NCBI GenBank assembly: GCA_038116745.1
Contig: JAYODW010000027.1
Span: 1 to 64,000 of the forward strand
Length of the DNA stretch: 64,000 nt
Direction: 5' to 3'
Source: JAYODW01 sp038116745
GTDB taxonomy: Bacteria; Pseudomonadota; Gammaproteobacteria; Ga0077536
Both the position numbers and the translations under genes were made by a program. The stretch's first letter is position 1. Each line of letters starts with the position of its first letter. The notes beneath the pieces were generated by a model. It was not told the DNA's origin, made no database searches, and was given only the letters and a program-made list of their open reading frames with translations. Positions 8,497-17,573 of this stretch are shown here, piece by piece.

Positions 8497-10002
8497 ATGG
8501 CCTTTGTGACCCCCTCAAATCAGCAGTCCAGCCGACGCGCGGCGCTCTTTTTTGCCGGGCTGCTGATGGCGAGTGTGCATGCTGCCGATGCGCCACTGGA
8601 CGAGGATGCGCTGTCTGTGCTCTATCTCGATATGGAGGCGGCTGGCGAAATGGGTCGCGAAGCGCTGCAGGACTGGCGTGGCGGTCAGCTGGCGAGGGGC
8701 GCGGAAGGGTTCGAGCGCGCGCGTCGGGCGCTGGCCGCGATCGCGGCGCGCTGCCGCGCGCTGTCCTACTGCGACACGGCGAAGGTCATCCTGGCGCAGG
8801 ATCGCCTTCTGGGACGTCAGCAACAGGCGCTGCGCGAAGGCGTGCCCGCAGAAGCCCTGGAGGAGATGGACCTGGCCGCGGACGAGGCAGCGGATCCGGA
8901 TGAGGAAAACGTATCTCCGCTGCTTGCAGACGTTCCGGCCAGCGCGCAGAGCGTGGGCCTGTTCCGCGGCCGTGATCTCGGCGCGATTGTGGAAAACAGC
9001 GAGCCGATCCAGGCGGCGCTGCGGGAATGGCTGACCTGGCTGCGGCCTAACCTGCTCGACGCCTATGAGCATTACCGCTACCTGCGCTACCGCATGTGGC
9101 CGGTCTACGAGGAAGCCGGTCTGCCCGAGGCATTGCTGTTCGGCATGCTCGCGCAGGAGTCAGGCGGCAAGGTGCATGCGCGCTCGCGAGCCGGCGCGGC
9201 GGGCCCGCTGCAGTTCATGCGCAGCACCGGACGGCGCTACGGCCTGGTGGTGGAGGATGGTTTCGATACGCGCTACGACCCGGAGGCCGCCACCCGCGCC
9301 AATGTGGCCTACCTGCAGGAGCAGTTTGCGCGCCTGAACGATGACCTCGAGCTCGCGCTCGGCGCCTACAACGGTGGCGAAGGGCGCATGGCCCGACTCT
9401 CGCCGCGGGGTTCGCGGCGTTTCTGGGACCCCAGCGTGTCGACCAAACTGCCGCGCGAAACGCGCGAGTACGTACCCATGGTGCTGGCGGCCGCGTGGCT
9501 GTTCCTGCATCCCGAGCGCTATGGCCTGCGCTTTCCTGAGATAGCAGATCAGCCCGCGCAGTTTGCGCTGCAGGCGGCGCTTACCCTGAATGAGCTGAGT
9601 ATCTGCCTGGGGCAGTCAGGCAACGAGCGGGGCTGGTTCAGGACGCTGCGCAACCTCAACCCGCGCTGGGATCCCAATCAGCGTCTGGACGCCGGCACCG
9701 TGCTCGAAGCGCCGGCCGCGCTGGTGGAAGCCTATGAGCGGCAATGCACGGCGGACACGGTCCTCGCTGAGCTGCGCACGTTCCAGAACGCCCGTATTCC
9801 GGGGGTCGAACTCGCGCCTCATCTTGCCGGCGGGAACCGGACGCACGTCGTGCGGAAAGGGGAGAATCTGTCGGGGATCGCGCGCCGACACGGGTGCGGT
9901 TATGGCGATATCCCTCGGATCGCCCAGGCCAATCGCATCCCGGCGCCGACCTACGCGCTCCGAATCGGGCAGAAGCTCGAGATCCCGCACTGCGGGGCGT
10001 GA
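8497..10002 (+). CDS. lytic transglycosylase with C-terminal LysM (MltD-like)
   Basis: 501 aa. A hydrophobic stretch at residues 15-30 is a likely signal peptide. The SLT domain starts near 205; ESGGKVHARSRAGAAGPLQF places catalytic glutamate at E221, and GAYNGGEGRM follows as expected. A LysM domain near 452-498 (THVVRKGENLSGIARRHGC) binds peptidoglycan. The enzyme cleaves murein glycan strands to 1,6-anhydro products in the periplasm. E. coli MltD carries two LysM domains; only one is seen here. The first 160 residues are helical and not recognised. Confidence 0.87.
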   Translation: MAFVTPSNQQSSRRAALFFAGLLMASVHAADAPLDEDALSVLYLDMEAAGEMGREALQDWRGGQLARGAEGFERARRALAAIAARCRALSYCDTAKVILAQDRLLGRQQQALREGVPAEALEEMDLAADEAADPDEENVSPLLADVPASAQSVGLFRGRDLGAIVENSEPIQAALREWLTWLRPNLLDAYEHYRYLRYRMWPVYEEAGLPEALLFGMLAQESGGKVHARSRAGAAGPLQFMRSTGRRYGLVVEDGFDTRYDPEAATRANVAYLQEQFARLNDDLELALGAYNGGEGRMARLSPRGSRRFWDPSVSTKLPRETREYVPMVLAAAWLFLHPERYGLRFPEIADQPAQFALQAALTLNELSICLGQSGNERGWFRTLRNLNPRWDPNQRLDAGTVLEAPAALVEAYERQCTADTVLAELRTFQNARIPGVELAPHLAGGNRTHVVRKGENLSGIARRHGCGYGDIPRIAQANRIPAPTYALRIGQKLEIPHCGA

Positions 10003-10026
10003 CACTCCAAGGGGGTCGCGCGCGGT

Positions 10027-10437
10027 TCAGGTCGCGACCAGCAGGATGGCCAGGAATGCGAACACCATGCCGACGATCTGTTTGGTGGTGACTGCCTCTC
10101 CGAGCAGAAAAAGTCCGAGCAGCACGGTCACCACCGGATAGAGCGCCGAGACGGCGACCAGCTGCGACACATTGCCGCGCTGCGCGCCGAGGAGATAGGC
10201 GTAAACGCCGAGCCCCCCGAAAATCCCCGCCAGCAGGGCGTAGGACGTGCCCTTCAGATCGAACGTCGGGCGGAAACCGACGTTGGCCAGCACCACCAGC
10301 ACGACCAGCAGCTCGCCCGCGATCTCGGCGGTGAGCGCGCTGTTCGGGTCGATATGGTTGACGGCGAGCTTCGGAAAGAAACGGCTCACGCCCCAGAGCA
10401 GGAAGCATGCAAGCGCGGGCACCCACCAGCTGTTCAT
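10027..10437 (-). CDS. single-domain EamA family transporter
   Basis: 136 aa with about four or five membrane helices; the ending (YPVVTVLLGLFLLGEAVTTK, then GMVFAFLAILL) matches the EamA drug/metabolite transporter repeat. Most EamA proteins carry two such domains; a single-domain version would need to dimerise. It lies just downstream of the acetamidase gene in the same direction, so it might export or import a related small metabolite, but this is only context. Confidence 0.72.
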   Translation of the reverse strand: MNSWWVPALACFLLWGVSRFFPKLAVNHIDPNSALTAEIAGELLVVLVVLANVGFRPTFDLKGTSYALLAGIFGGLGVYAYLLGAQRGNVSQLVAVSALYPVVTVLLGLFLLGEAVTTKQIVGMVFAFLAILLVAT

Positions 10438-10490
10438 GGAAATTCCTCAGGGCTGGCCGGTGGATCCGGAATCGTTGACTGCCGGATGGC

Positions 10491-11480
10491 TCACAACGCC
10501 GGGAAGAGACGGTCTTTGGGATATTCCGCGCCGGCTACATGCCGCGCGGTCATCGCGCGGACCATCTGGTAGACGCGGACTCTGAACGCCGGATCGGCTG
10601 ACATGCGCAGGTAAGAGTCTTTCCCGCTGATCCCGTAGTCTTCTTGCAGCCACTCCATCATGTTGTCGCAGGCGTCGTAGACCGCGTGCTCGAGCGGCAG
10701 GTTGATCCCCACTGCAACGATGCTGTCAGGTTTGTCGATGCGCACGCAGGGCAGCCGCTTGTTCTTGATCACCGAGCAGCTGAGCTGCACCGTGGCGCGG
10801 GTTTCATCCGCCAGCGCTGTGAATTCGGTATCGCCCTGGCCGCCGTGCACGTCGCCCACGTAGAGCAGGGCGCCGTCGTGGTAGGCGTTGAGATAGACCG
10901 TGTGCCCGGCGCGGATGTCGCGGCAGTCGATATTGCCGCCGAACGCCCCCTGGCCCAGGAGGGAGGTGTGCACCTCGCGCTCGGAACAGGTCGCCAGGGT
11001 GCCGATAAAGGGCTGCAGATCCCAGGTGAGCTTGTCCGAGTAGCGACCTTTGCCATCGCGGGTTGTGCCGGACGGACCGGGCAGGTGCTCGATGACCTGC
11101 ACATGCGCCTCCGCACAGTCTGCCCACTTGCGCGAGTCATGCAGCGGTCCAACGCCCGGGATGATGCCGGTGAAGCCGTAGCGCCAGGGCTCGACGAATT
11201 CGATGTTGATCCCCAGCACGTCACCGGCTTCGACCCCGCGCACGAAGATCGGTCCTACGACGGGATTGAAAAAGGGCGGTGAGCCTTTGAGCAGCGCATC
11301 CATGTGCGGGTCGTTGACCATGCGGTGCACGGTTGGCGTGTCTGAGTCGTCGGCGATCATGCCGGTCAGGGCATCATCGGTCTCGACCTGGAAAGACTCG
11401 CCGAGCTCGACTTCGAGCACCGGCTCATCGTGGTAGTCAAAGGCGTAGCGGGTGACGGTGCCGCGGGTGATCTTCTGCAT
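10491..11480 (-). CDS. acetamidase/formamidase family protein
   Basis: 329 aa from ATG 11480. The sequence follows the FmdA/AmdA family: GVGPLHD region, FGGNIDCRD, then the metal and active-site area LYVGDVHGGQGDTE. These cytoplasmic enzymes hydrolyse formamide or acetamide to ammonia and the acid. Together with the amidase further upstream it suggests use of amides as nitrogen source. Acetamidase versus formamidase cannot be separated here. Confidence 0.87.
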   Translation of the reverse strand: MQKITRGTVTRYAFDYHDEPVLEVELGESFQVETDDALTGMIADDSDTPTVHRMVNDPHMDALLKGSPPFFNPVVGPIFVRGVEAGDVLGINIEFVEPWRYGFTGIIPGVGPLHDSRKWADCAEAHVQVIEHLPGPSGTTRDGKGRYSDKLTWDLQPFIGTLATCSEREVHTSLLGQGAFGGNIDCRDIRAGHTVYLNAYHDGALLYVGDVHGGQGDTEFTALADETRATVQLSCSVIKNKRLPCVRIDKPDSIVAVGINLPLEHAVYDACDNMMEWLQEDYGISGKDSYLRMSADPAFRVRVYQMVRAMTARHVAGAEYPKDRLFPAL

Positions 11481-11591
11481 GCCTGCTCCCCTGTTTTTCC
11501 CCTGCGCATGGTACGCCGGGGTGCGGCCGCGCAGGAATCAGCGGGACGGTGGCAGGCCGGGTTCCGTTGGTTGCGGGCGCGGCGGCTCCGC

Positions 11592-12092
11592 TCAGGGCGT
11601 CATCACCTGTTCGAGGACTGATTCGTCCAGCGGGCCGTCGATGTAGGCCACGAGCCCGCCCTCGGGATTGAAGAACAGGTAGGAAGGGGTGCCGGTGAAG
11701 GCCTCGCCGGTGACGCGCGTGTACTTCGGCGCGAACTCCTCGACGCTGCTGATGACGCTGGGGAAGGCGTGTCGTTTCTGCGTGCGATACGCCGTCACCC
11801 GGCCGGTGGCGTCAAACCCGTCCAGCGATACGCCCAGCACCACGGCATCGGTGTCGGCATGGGTTTCGTGAAAACGGGACAGCAGCGGATATTGCTCGCG
11901 ACAGACCTGGCAGTAGGTGGTCCATGTCATGACGACATTCCAGCGCCCCGGCTGGATCTGGGTCGTGAGCCCGACCCGCTCGCCGTTCAGGGTCTGCACC
12001 TCGATATCAGCGGCCAGCGCCCACGCGGGAAGGGTCAGGCTGAGCACGCTTAGCAGCGTCAGCCAGGCGCTCCGAAGAGTACGCGTCTGCAT
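11592..12092 (-). CDS. TlpA-like periplasmic thiol-disulfide protein
   Basis: 166 aa, with a signal peptide ending near ALAA (residue 28). A thioredoxin-like fold contains the redox pair C61 and C64 in TTYCQVCREQYP, followed by GVSLDGFDATG and the cis-Pro region GTPSYLFFNPEGG. It probably reduces disulfides in the periplasm, for example for cytochrome c maturation or repair; the exact partner is unknown. Located downstream of the P450 gene on the same strand. Confidence 0.8.
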   Translation of the reverse strand: MQTRTLRSAWLTLLSVLSLTLPAWALAADIEVQTLNGERVGLTTQIQPGRWNVVMTWTTYCQVCREQYPLLSRFHETHADTDAVVLGVSLDGFDATGRVTAYRTQKRHAFPSVISSVEEFAPKYTRVTGEAFTGTPSYLFFNPEGGLVAYIDGPLDESVLEQVMTP

Positions 12093-12156
12093 CGATTCTC
12101 TCTCCTGGTCTGCGCCCTTTAGAGGCCTGCCTGCTACGGGAGTTCCGCGACGCCGC

Positions 12157-13554
12157 TCAGCGCGGGGCGAGGGTGGCGGGCATGCCGTAACGCGGTTTAT
12201 AGGTCACCACCGGCAGCGGCTCAATGGGATGCCCGGGCGCCACCCGGACGGTGAAATGCTGCAGCAGCTGCGCCAGCACGAGCTGGATCTCAAGCATGGC
12301 CATGCCGGCGCCGATGCAGGTCCGCGGGCCCGCGGCGAACGGCAGGTAGGCGTAAGAATGGCGTGATTTGCTCCGGTCTGGCGCAAAGCGCTCGGGGTCA
12401 AAGCGCTCTGGATCTGGCCAGAAATCGGGGTGCCGGTGCAGGGTGTACATGGTGATCGAGAGATAGGCGCCGGCCGGAATGTAGAAATCTCCGAAGACGG
12501 CTTCCTCCGTCGCGCGTCGCGCTATCCCCCAAACCGGCGGATAGAGTCGCATGGATTCCTGGACTACCTGCTTGAGGTAGGGCAGCTGAGGCAGGTCGCT
12601 GCTCTCAGCCGGACGCCCGCCGAGGACGCTGCGCAGTTCTTCCACCAGGCGCGCCTCGACTTCGGGCTGCTGACCAAGCTGGTAGAGCGTCCAGCACAGT
12701 GCGGTGGCCGAGGTTTCATGACCAGCGAGCATCAGGGTGATGATCTCATCGCGCATCTGGTCGGCGTCCATACCCTCGCCGGTGTCCTCGTCGCGCGCCG
12801 CCAGCAGGCGGTGCACGATATCGCCCTCAGCCCCGCCGCCCTGCCGATGGAGCTCTACAAGGTCGTCCACGATGGTGTCGAGGCGTGCCTTGGTGCGCTG
12901 GAAGCGGCGATTGCTCGGCACCGGCAGCCACGGCCACAGCGTCAGCAGGCTGTCTATGCTGAGCGGATGCCGATTCAGACGGTCGAGGATTCCGACCATC
13001 TCGTCGGCAACGTCATCGATATCCGCACCGAACAGGGTGCGGCTCACGACCTGGAACGCCAGCCGGCTCATGTCCCGCTCAAGCCACACGGTCTCGCCGG
13101 TCGGCGTGCTGCGCCAGCGGTCGGCCAGCGCGGCGGTCATCTCGTTGATGACGGTATCGAAGCTGTCCACGTGGCGGTTGGCAAACACCGGCTGCATCAG
13201 GCGGCGCTGCCGCGTCCAGTCGGGGCCGTCGTTGGTTACCAGTCCGCGACCGAGCGTCGCGCTGATCACGCGATAGTCGATGGTGTTCTTGGTGAACTGT
13301 GGCCAGGCCCTGGTCAGGACCTGTTTCACGTATTCGGGATGATTGATGCAGTAGACCGTAAACAGGCCGCGGAAGCGGACGACGTCCCCGTAGGCCTCGC
13401 GGAGCTGGTCCAGGTATACGGGCGGACTGGTGCGGAACGCCCGGTGCATCTGGTACCAGGGTGGCCCTGGCGGCGTCCGGGGCCGGGCGATATCGGGGCT
13501 GCTGGTGGTGGTCACGGAGCGCGGTTTGACTGCGAGGGTGTCGGTTGTGGGCAA
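12157..13554 (-). CDS. cytochrome P450
   Basis: 465 aa if started at TTG 13554; GTG 13515 is an alternative 13 residues in, and neither has a good ribosome binding site. All P450 hallmarks are present: I-helix MLAGHETSATAL, K-helix ESMRL (ExxR), and the haem-thiolate loop FAAGPRTCIGAG with C413 as the iron ligand. No N-terminal membrane anchor, so soluble. It needs ferredoxin and reductase partners, none of which are adjacent. Probably hydroxylates a hydrophobic substrate (fatty acid, alkane or terpenoid), which is inference. Confidence 0.93.
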   Translation of the reverse strand: MPTTDTLAVKPRSVTTTSSPDIARPRTPPGPPWYQMHRAFRTSPPVYLDQLREAYGDVVRFRGLFTVYCINHPEYVKQVLTRAWPQFTKNTIDYRVISATLGRGLVTNDGPDWTRQRRLMQPVFANRHVDSFDTVINEMTAALADRWRSTPTGETVWLERDMSRLAFQVVSRTLFGADIDDVADEMVGILDRLNRHPLSIDSLLTLWPWLPVPSNRRFQRTKARLDTIVDDLVELHRQGGGAEGDIVHRLLAARDEDTGEGMDADQMRDEIITLMLAGHETSATALCWTLYQLGQQPEVEARLVEELRSVLGGRPAESSDLPQLPYLKQVVQESMRLYPPVWGIARRATEEAVFGDFYIPAGAYLSITMYTLHRHPDFWPDPERFDPERFAPDRSKSRHSYAYLPFAAGPRTCIGAGMAMLEIQLVLAQLLQHFTVRVAPGHPIEPLPVVTYKPRYGMPATLAPR

Positions 13555-13597
13555 GAGCAGCGGCGGCGAGCGGGTCCCGCCGCGCTGCTCTTCAAGC

Positions 13598-14638
13598 TCA
13601 GCGGCGGAAGTGCGGCATCACGTCCTTGGCAAACATTTCCATGCTGTTGCGGATGTGATGCGGCGCCAGTCCGGACAAGGCCATGCCCATGACCAGGTGG
13701 GTGACCCGTCCTCGTTTGGTGTAGTCGGCAATCATTTCGCGGACATCAGCCGGCGTGCCGACCATGGCGTCTTCGCCGAATACATCAAAGCTCTGTGAGC
13801 GGATGATGTCGTCCACCGACGGGATCCCGGCCGTTGCCTGGTCGTCGCCCGGCTTGTCGTTGGCTTCTGCAAACCATTCGGCGTAGCGGGTGGCCGTGTA
13901 GTGCAGCGACTGCGCGGCGGTTTCCCAGGCCTGGGCCCGGCTTGGCGCCACGTGCACCCAGCGCAGCTGCGCGGTGAAGTATTCCTGCGGGTTGCGTCCG
14001 GCGGCCTCCAGGTAGCCGTCGTACTCCTCGACCATGGACGGCGGGCCCACGACCTGGAAGTGACAGCCCATCTTCGCGGCGCGCTCGATGGCCTTCGGCG
14101 CCAGCGCGCCGACCCAGATCGGCACATGCGGGCGCTGCAGTCCGGGCGGCACGATCTGGATGTCCTTGAGGTGGTTGTACTTGCCTTCGTAAGTGACGAC
14201 CTCGTCGCTCAGGAGCTTCTGGATAATTTCCACGCCCTCGCGCAGGCGCGCGCCGCGGGAGGTGTGCGAGATCCCCTGGTCGTCGAACTCTTTGCGTCGA
14301 TAACCCAGACCGACCCCGAGATCGAAGCGGCCGTTGGACATGACGTCGACCGTGGCGGTGTCCTCAGCGATGCGGATCGGGTTATGCAGCGGCAGCAGCA
14401 CGAGGAAGGTGCCTATGCGGATCCGGGTGGTGCGCTGTGAAATGGCGCCTGCGATGGGCAGCAGGGAGGGCGAGTAGCCGTCGTCAACGAAATGATGCTC
14501 GGTCAGCCAGGCGTTGTCGTAGCCCATGGCCTCTGATTCAGCGATCAGGTCCAGGTGTGTGCGGTACAGCTCGGTCCAGGCCACACGGTTGAACGCGGGA
14601 TTACGGAAGGGCCACAGCAGGCCAAAACGAAGATTCAT
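13598..14638 (-). CDS. luciferase-like (LLM class) flavin-dependent oxidoreductase
   Basis: 346 aa, ATG with GGAGGA upstream. Bacterial-luciferase-like TIM barrel: LRFGLLWPFRNP start, AWLTEHHFVDDGYSP, RIRIGTFLVLLPLHNP, and FDLGVGLGYRRKEFD. These enzymes use FMNH2 or F420 for monooxygenation or hydride transfer. The AWLTEHHF type strongly resembles FMN-dependent monooxygenases. It sits beside the P450 and is divergent from the aminotransferase. One of four such genes in the window. Confidence 0.87.
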   Translation of the reverse strand: MNLRFGLLWPFRNPAFNRVAWTELYRTHLDLIAESEAMGYDNAWLTEHHFVDDGYSPSLLPIAGAISQRTTRIRIGTFLVLLPLHNPIRIAEDTATVDVMSNGRFDLGVGLGYRRKEFDDQGISHTSRGARLREGVEIIQKLLSDEVVTYEGKYNHLKDIQIVPPGLQRPHVPIWVGALAPKAIERAAKMGCHFQVVGPPSMVEEYDGYLEAAGRNPQEYFTAQLRWVHVAPSRAQAWETAAQSLHYTATRYAEWFAEANDKPGDDQATAGIPSVDDIIRSQSFDVFGEDAMVGTPADVREMIADYTKRGRVTHLVMGMALSGLAPHHIRNSMEMFAKDVMPHFRR

Positions 14639-14813
14639 TGCCTAAATTCCTCCACCTCAAAGAAACGACTGGTGAGCGCTGAGCCCTGCACGGGTGGCTG
14701 CGCCGACCCCTCATCGGCAGGTCAGCCGCGACGGCTCAGCAGCGTACGAGAGCCGCACGGTACACGCCCATCGGAACGTCCACAAGGGCGCTGCGCCGCC
14801 GCCCCGACGCCGC

Positions 14814-14866
14814 CCGGGAAACGCGATTGCTGGCGTATAGTGACGTTTCCCGGCAGTCAGGAAACG
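14814..14866. promoter_or_regulatory. repeated CGTTTCC/GGAAACG operator-like sites
   Basis: Three copies of one half-site lie directly before the aminotransferase ATG. CCGGGAAACG (14814-14823) and CGTTTCCCGG (14844-14853) form a perfect 10-base inverted repeat with a 20-base spacer; CGTTTCC (14844-14850) and GGAAACG (14860-14866) form a second dyad with a 9-base spacer. A TATAGT -10-like hexamer (14836-14841) lies inside the first dyad. The arrangement suggests a dedicated regulator binding over the promoter; the regulator is unknown. Confidence 0.55.
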
Positions 14867-14874
14867 GAACACCG

Positions 14875-16227
14875 ATGAGCAGAGTCGCTGCAGAAAAAAC
14901 GCTGAATACCGAGATGCCGGCGCTCGATCTGGAAGCGCTGTGGCTGCCGTTCACCCACAACCGGTTGTTCAAACAGGCGCCCCGGCTGGTGTCTCGTGCT
15001 GAAGGCATGTACTACACCACGCCGGACGGCCGCCAGGTGCTTGATGCCTTGTCGGGGCTGTGGTGCTGCAACGCCGGGCATCGCCACCCGCGGATTGTTG
15101 AAGCGGTCAAAGCGCAGCTCGACGAACTCGACTACGCGGTGGCCTTCCAGGCGCATCACCCGGCGGCTTTTGAACTCGCGACGGCGCTCGCGGCGCGCGC
15201 GCCGGCGCATCTGAACCACGTTTTTTTTACCAATTCCGGCTCAGAGGCGTGCGATACGGCGCTCAAAATAGCGCTCGGCTATCACAAGGCGCGCGGGGAG
15301 GGGGGTCGCTTCCGTTTCATCGGCCGCGAGCGTGGTTATCACGGGGTCGGCTTCGGCGGCATCTCGGTTGGCGGCATGTCACCCAATCGCAAGGCGTTCG
15401 CGAGCGCGCTGCTGCCGGGCGTTGACCACCTGCCGCACACGCACGACCTCGAACACATGGCTTTCTCCCGTGGCCAGCCGGCCTGGGGAGCGCACCACGC
15501 CGACGCGCTCGAGCGCATCGTTGCGCTTCACGACCCCTCAACCATCGCCGCGGTCATCGTCGAGCCGATGCAGGGCTCAGCCGGTGTCATCGTGCCGCCG
15601 CAGGGCTACCTGCAGCGGCTGCGCGAGATCTGCGACCGCCACGGCATCCTGCTGATCTTCGACGAGGTCATTACCGGCTTCGGGCGGCTCGGTGAGTATT
15701 TCTCGCCGGAGCGTCTGGACGTTCAGCCGGACATGATTACCTTCGCCAAGGGCGTGACCAGCGGCGTTGTGCCGCTCGGCGGCGTTCTGGTCAGCGATCC
15801 GATCCACGCGGCGTTCATGCAGGGGCCGGAGCACCTGGTCGAGTTTTTCCACGGCTACACCTACTCCGGACATCCGCTGGCCTGCGCTGCGGGGTTGGCG
15901 ACGCTGGCGGTGTACGACGATGAAGGCCTGTTTGCGCGAGCTCGGGCGCTCGAGCCGGTACTGGAGCAGGCCATGCATGCGCTCTGCGAGCTGCCCCACG
16001 TCATCGATGTGCGCAATCTTGGCCTGGCTGCAGCGGTAGAGTTGGCTCCGCGGGACGGCGAGGTGTCCAAACGTGGTCTGGACGTGTTTCAGCACTGTTT
16101 CGACCACGGGGTCATGGTGCGCTACACGGGCGACACGATAGCGGTCGGGCCGGCCTGCACGGCAAGCGAAGACGATATCCAGCAGATTGCGGGAACCATT
16201 GCGGCGGCGCTGCGCGCGGTGGCTTGA
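14875..16227 (+). CDS. class III omega-amino acid:pyruvate aminotransferase
   Basis: 450 aa from ATG 14875. PLP-dependent fold I class III enzyme: SGLWCCNAGHRHP, FTNSGSEACDTALK, IVEPMQGSAGV, IFDEVITGFGRLG, and the PLP-binding lysine K292 in TFAKGVTSG. The LWLPFTHNR start is typical of omega-amino acid:pyruvate transaminases, which deaminate beta-alanine or other terminal amines to semialdehydes. A cluster of inverted repeats at its promoter suggests specific regulation. Exact amine substrate is not decidable. Confidence 0.9.
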   Translation: MSRVAAEKTLNTEMPALDLEALWLPFTHNRLFKQAPRLVSRAEGMYYTTPDGRQVLDALSGLWCCNAGHRHPRIVEAVKAQLDELDYAVAFQAHHPAAFELATALAARAPAHLNHVFFTNSGSEACDTALKIALGYHKARGEGGRFRFIGRERGYHGVGFGGISVGGMSPNRKAFASALLPGVDHLPHTHDLEHMAFSRGQPAWGAHHADALERIVALHDPSTIAAVIVEPMQGSAGVIVPPQGYLQRLREICDRHGILLIFDEVITGFGRLGEYFSPERLDVQPDMITFAKGVTSGVVPLGGVLVSDPIHAAFMQGPEHLVEFFHGYTYSGHPLACAAGLATLAVYDDEGLFARARALEPVLEQAMHALCELPHVIDVRNLGLAAAVELAPRDGEVSKRGLDVFQHCFDHGVMVRYTGDTIAVGPACTASEDDIQQIAGTIAAALRAVA

Positions 16228-16570
16228 GGCGCGCGGTTGGGGTTCGCGGTCCGCCGGCGAAGCGGGTGAGGCAGGCAATCTTCTCCGAGGGATCCCCCCT
16301 CAGGGCGCCTCTTCCAGCCACCAATCTTCCAAATTGCCAACTCCGTCACAAAAACAGCCAAAAAACAGAGTGACCTGAGACAGCCATCATGCTGTGATAG
16401 TGGTACAGCGCCGAGGACATTACGCTTCAAGCGTGCGGCGGGGGTAAACGGCTGGCAGTTTCTGGAATGTTGCTGTGGGTCGACGCCTCCTCGTTTAACA
16501 CCTGTCCGCTTCCTGTGGCGATTAGGCGTGGCACTGCCGCGACTCTGGTGATTGTCGATAGGAGATCAGG
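16228..16570. other. long intergenic region before secreted protein gene
   Basis: 343 bases with no supported gene and visibly less GC-rich than the flanking genes. Small palindromes occur: ACGCTTCAAGCGT at 16420-16432, and a GTCAC...GTGAC pair around 16347-16376 enclosing two copies of AAAAACAG. No T-run terminator is seen. An AGGAGATCAGG ribosome binding site ends the region. Confidence 0.4.
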
Positions 16571-17440
16571 ATGAATAAAAAACACTTCGCCATTCTGGGA
16601 AGCGCTCTGGCAGCGCTGGTGGGACTCACGTCCGCCAACGCCGACGACCCTCTCATCACCCTCGACGGCACGGGCATTCGGGTGATTGAGATCCCACAGC
16701 CTGAAGGCGACCCCGTGATTGCGGGGGAGAAAGAATTCACCTTTACCGGCGCCCGGCTGAACGAAGACGGCAGCGTTGAAGGCGCCTTCTCTCAGGTGTC
16801 GTCCTATTGCGCTGACGCTGAGGGTAACTACGACCCGAGTTGCGAGCTTAGGAACAAGGGCGTGCTTGATGCTGAGGTCGCAGGGGATGTGACCTGCCTG
16901 ACGGGTGACCCGGAAACAGGAGCTGTCTGGTTTGCCGTGCAGATTACGGAAGCGGACGACGACCCTCGTTTCACGGCGGCACAGAACCAGCAGAGCGCAG
17001 GTGAAGTAGCGGCTGGTCGGCGCATCATGGTTGGCCGCCTGTCGCCGAGTCGTGACGAGAATGGTGAGGCGAGTGCGTATTTAGACGAGGCAAGCATTTT
17101 CTATGCCCCACGTCTGGTGGCGTTGCCGAATGTTGCGCCGGAGGGTTCTTATGCTCTGGTCAACGATATGGACGCATGGGAAGACGCGTTGGACGGACCG
17201 GTTACGCCGGCTAACGCCTGCCTTCACGGTGACGCGTACTTTCTCAAGGTCGGGGTAGCACAGGTTGAAGCCGACAACATGCTGCGTTTTTTGCAGAAGA
17301 AATCACTGAAACCGCACGGGCAGGAAATCGACGGCCGGTACCCCTTACCACGTAGTGCCTCCGCTGCCGGGGCGATTCAACTGTCAGCAATCAATTTTCA
17401 ATTATCTTTAGTCGATATCAGAGGCATGACTGGTAAATAG
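16571..17440 (+). CDS. secreted protein of unknown function
   Basis: 289 aa, ATG with AGGAG upstream. A clear signal peptide (NKKHFAILGSALAALVGL, cleavage near ANA/DD at residue 25) indicates export. The mature part is acidic, rich in Asp/Glu, with three cysteines (CADAEGNYDPSC, then DVTC) and a further one near ANACLHGDAYF. I do not recognise the family. The last 20 or so residues (from about LSAINFQLSL) are hydrophobic and AT-rich in coding and do not resemble the rest; they could be an altered end at an insertion boundary. It is convergent with the reverse transcriptase gene. Confidence 0.7.
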   Translation: MNKKHFAILGSALAALVGLTSANADDPLITLDGTGIRVIEIPQPEGDPVIAGEKEFTFTGARLNEDGSVEGAFSQVSSYCADAEGNYDPSCELRNKGVLDAEVAGDVTCLTGDPETGAVWFAVQITEADDDPRFTAAQNQQSAGEVAAGRRIMVGRLSPSRDENGEASAYLDEASIFYAPRLVALPNVAPEGSYALVNDMDAWEDALDGPVTPANACLHGDAYFLKVGVAQVEADNMLRFLQKKSLKPHGQEIDGRYPLPRSASAAGAIQLSAINFQLSLVDIRGMTGK

Positions 17441-17498
17441 GGGATTGAGCGCACCGATCGTGTTGAACACCGACACAACAGGTAAAACGGTGGCGGGC

Positions 17499-17550
17499 GC
17501 TTATTTCTTACGGGTAGATCTACTTTACTGATAGAGGGTATAAAATAAGC
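17499..17550. repeat. inverted repeat with inner palindrome
   Basis: GCTTATTT (17499-17506) and AAATAAGC (17543-17550) are perfect inverted copies. Inside them lies the 10-base palindrome GTAGATCTAC (17514-17523). The pair lies about 60 bases after the secreted protein gene and 140 bases past the reverse transcriptase stop, so it could be a transcription end for the former or part of a structured RNA of the latter. Confidence 0.5.
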
Positions 17551-17573
17551 ACACGATTCCGTACTGTAGTCGA

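Noticed and set aside
16460..16500. Sigma-54 promoter before the secreted protein gene
   Set aside because: TGGCAG and TTGCTG are present but GG-GC spacing is 16, not 10.
16490..16535. Integron attC site (GTTTAAC ... TTAGGC)
   Set aside because: The second core does not read GTTRRRY and the arms do not pair.
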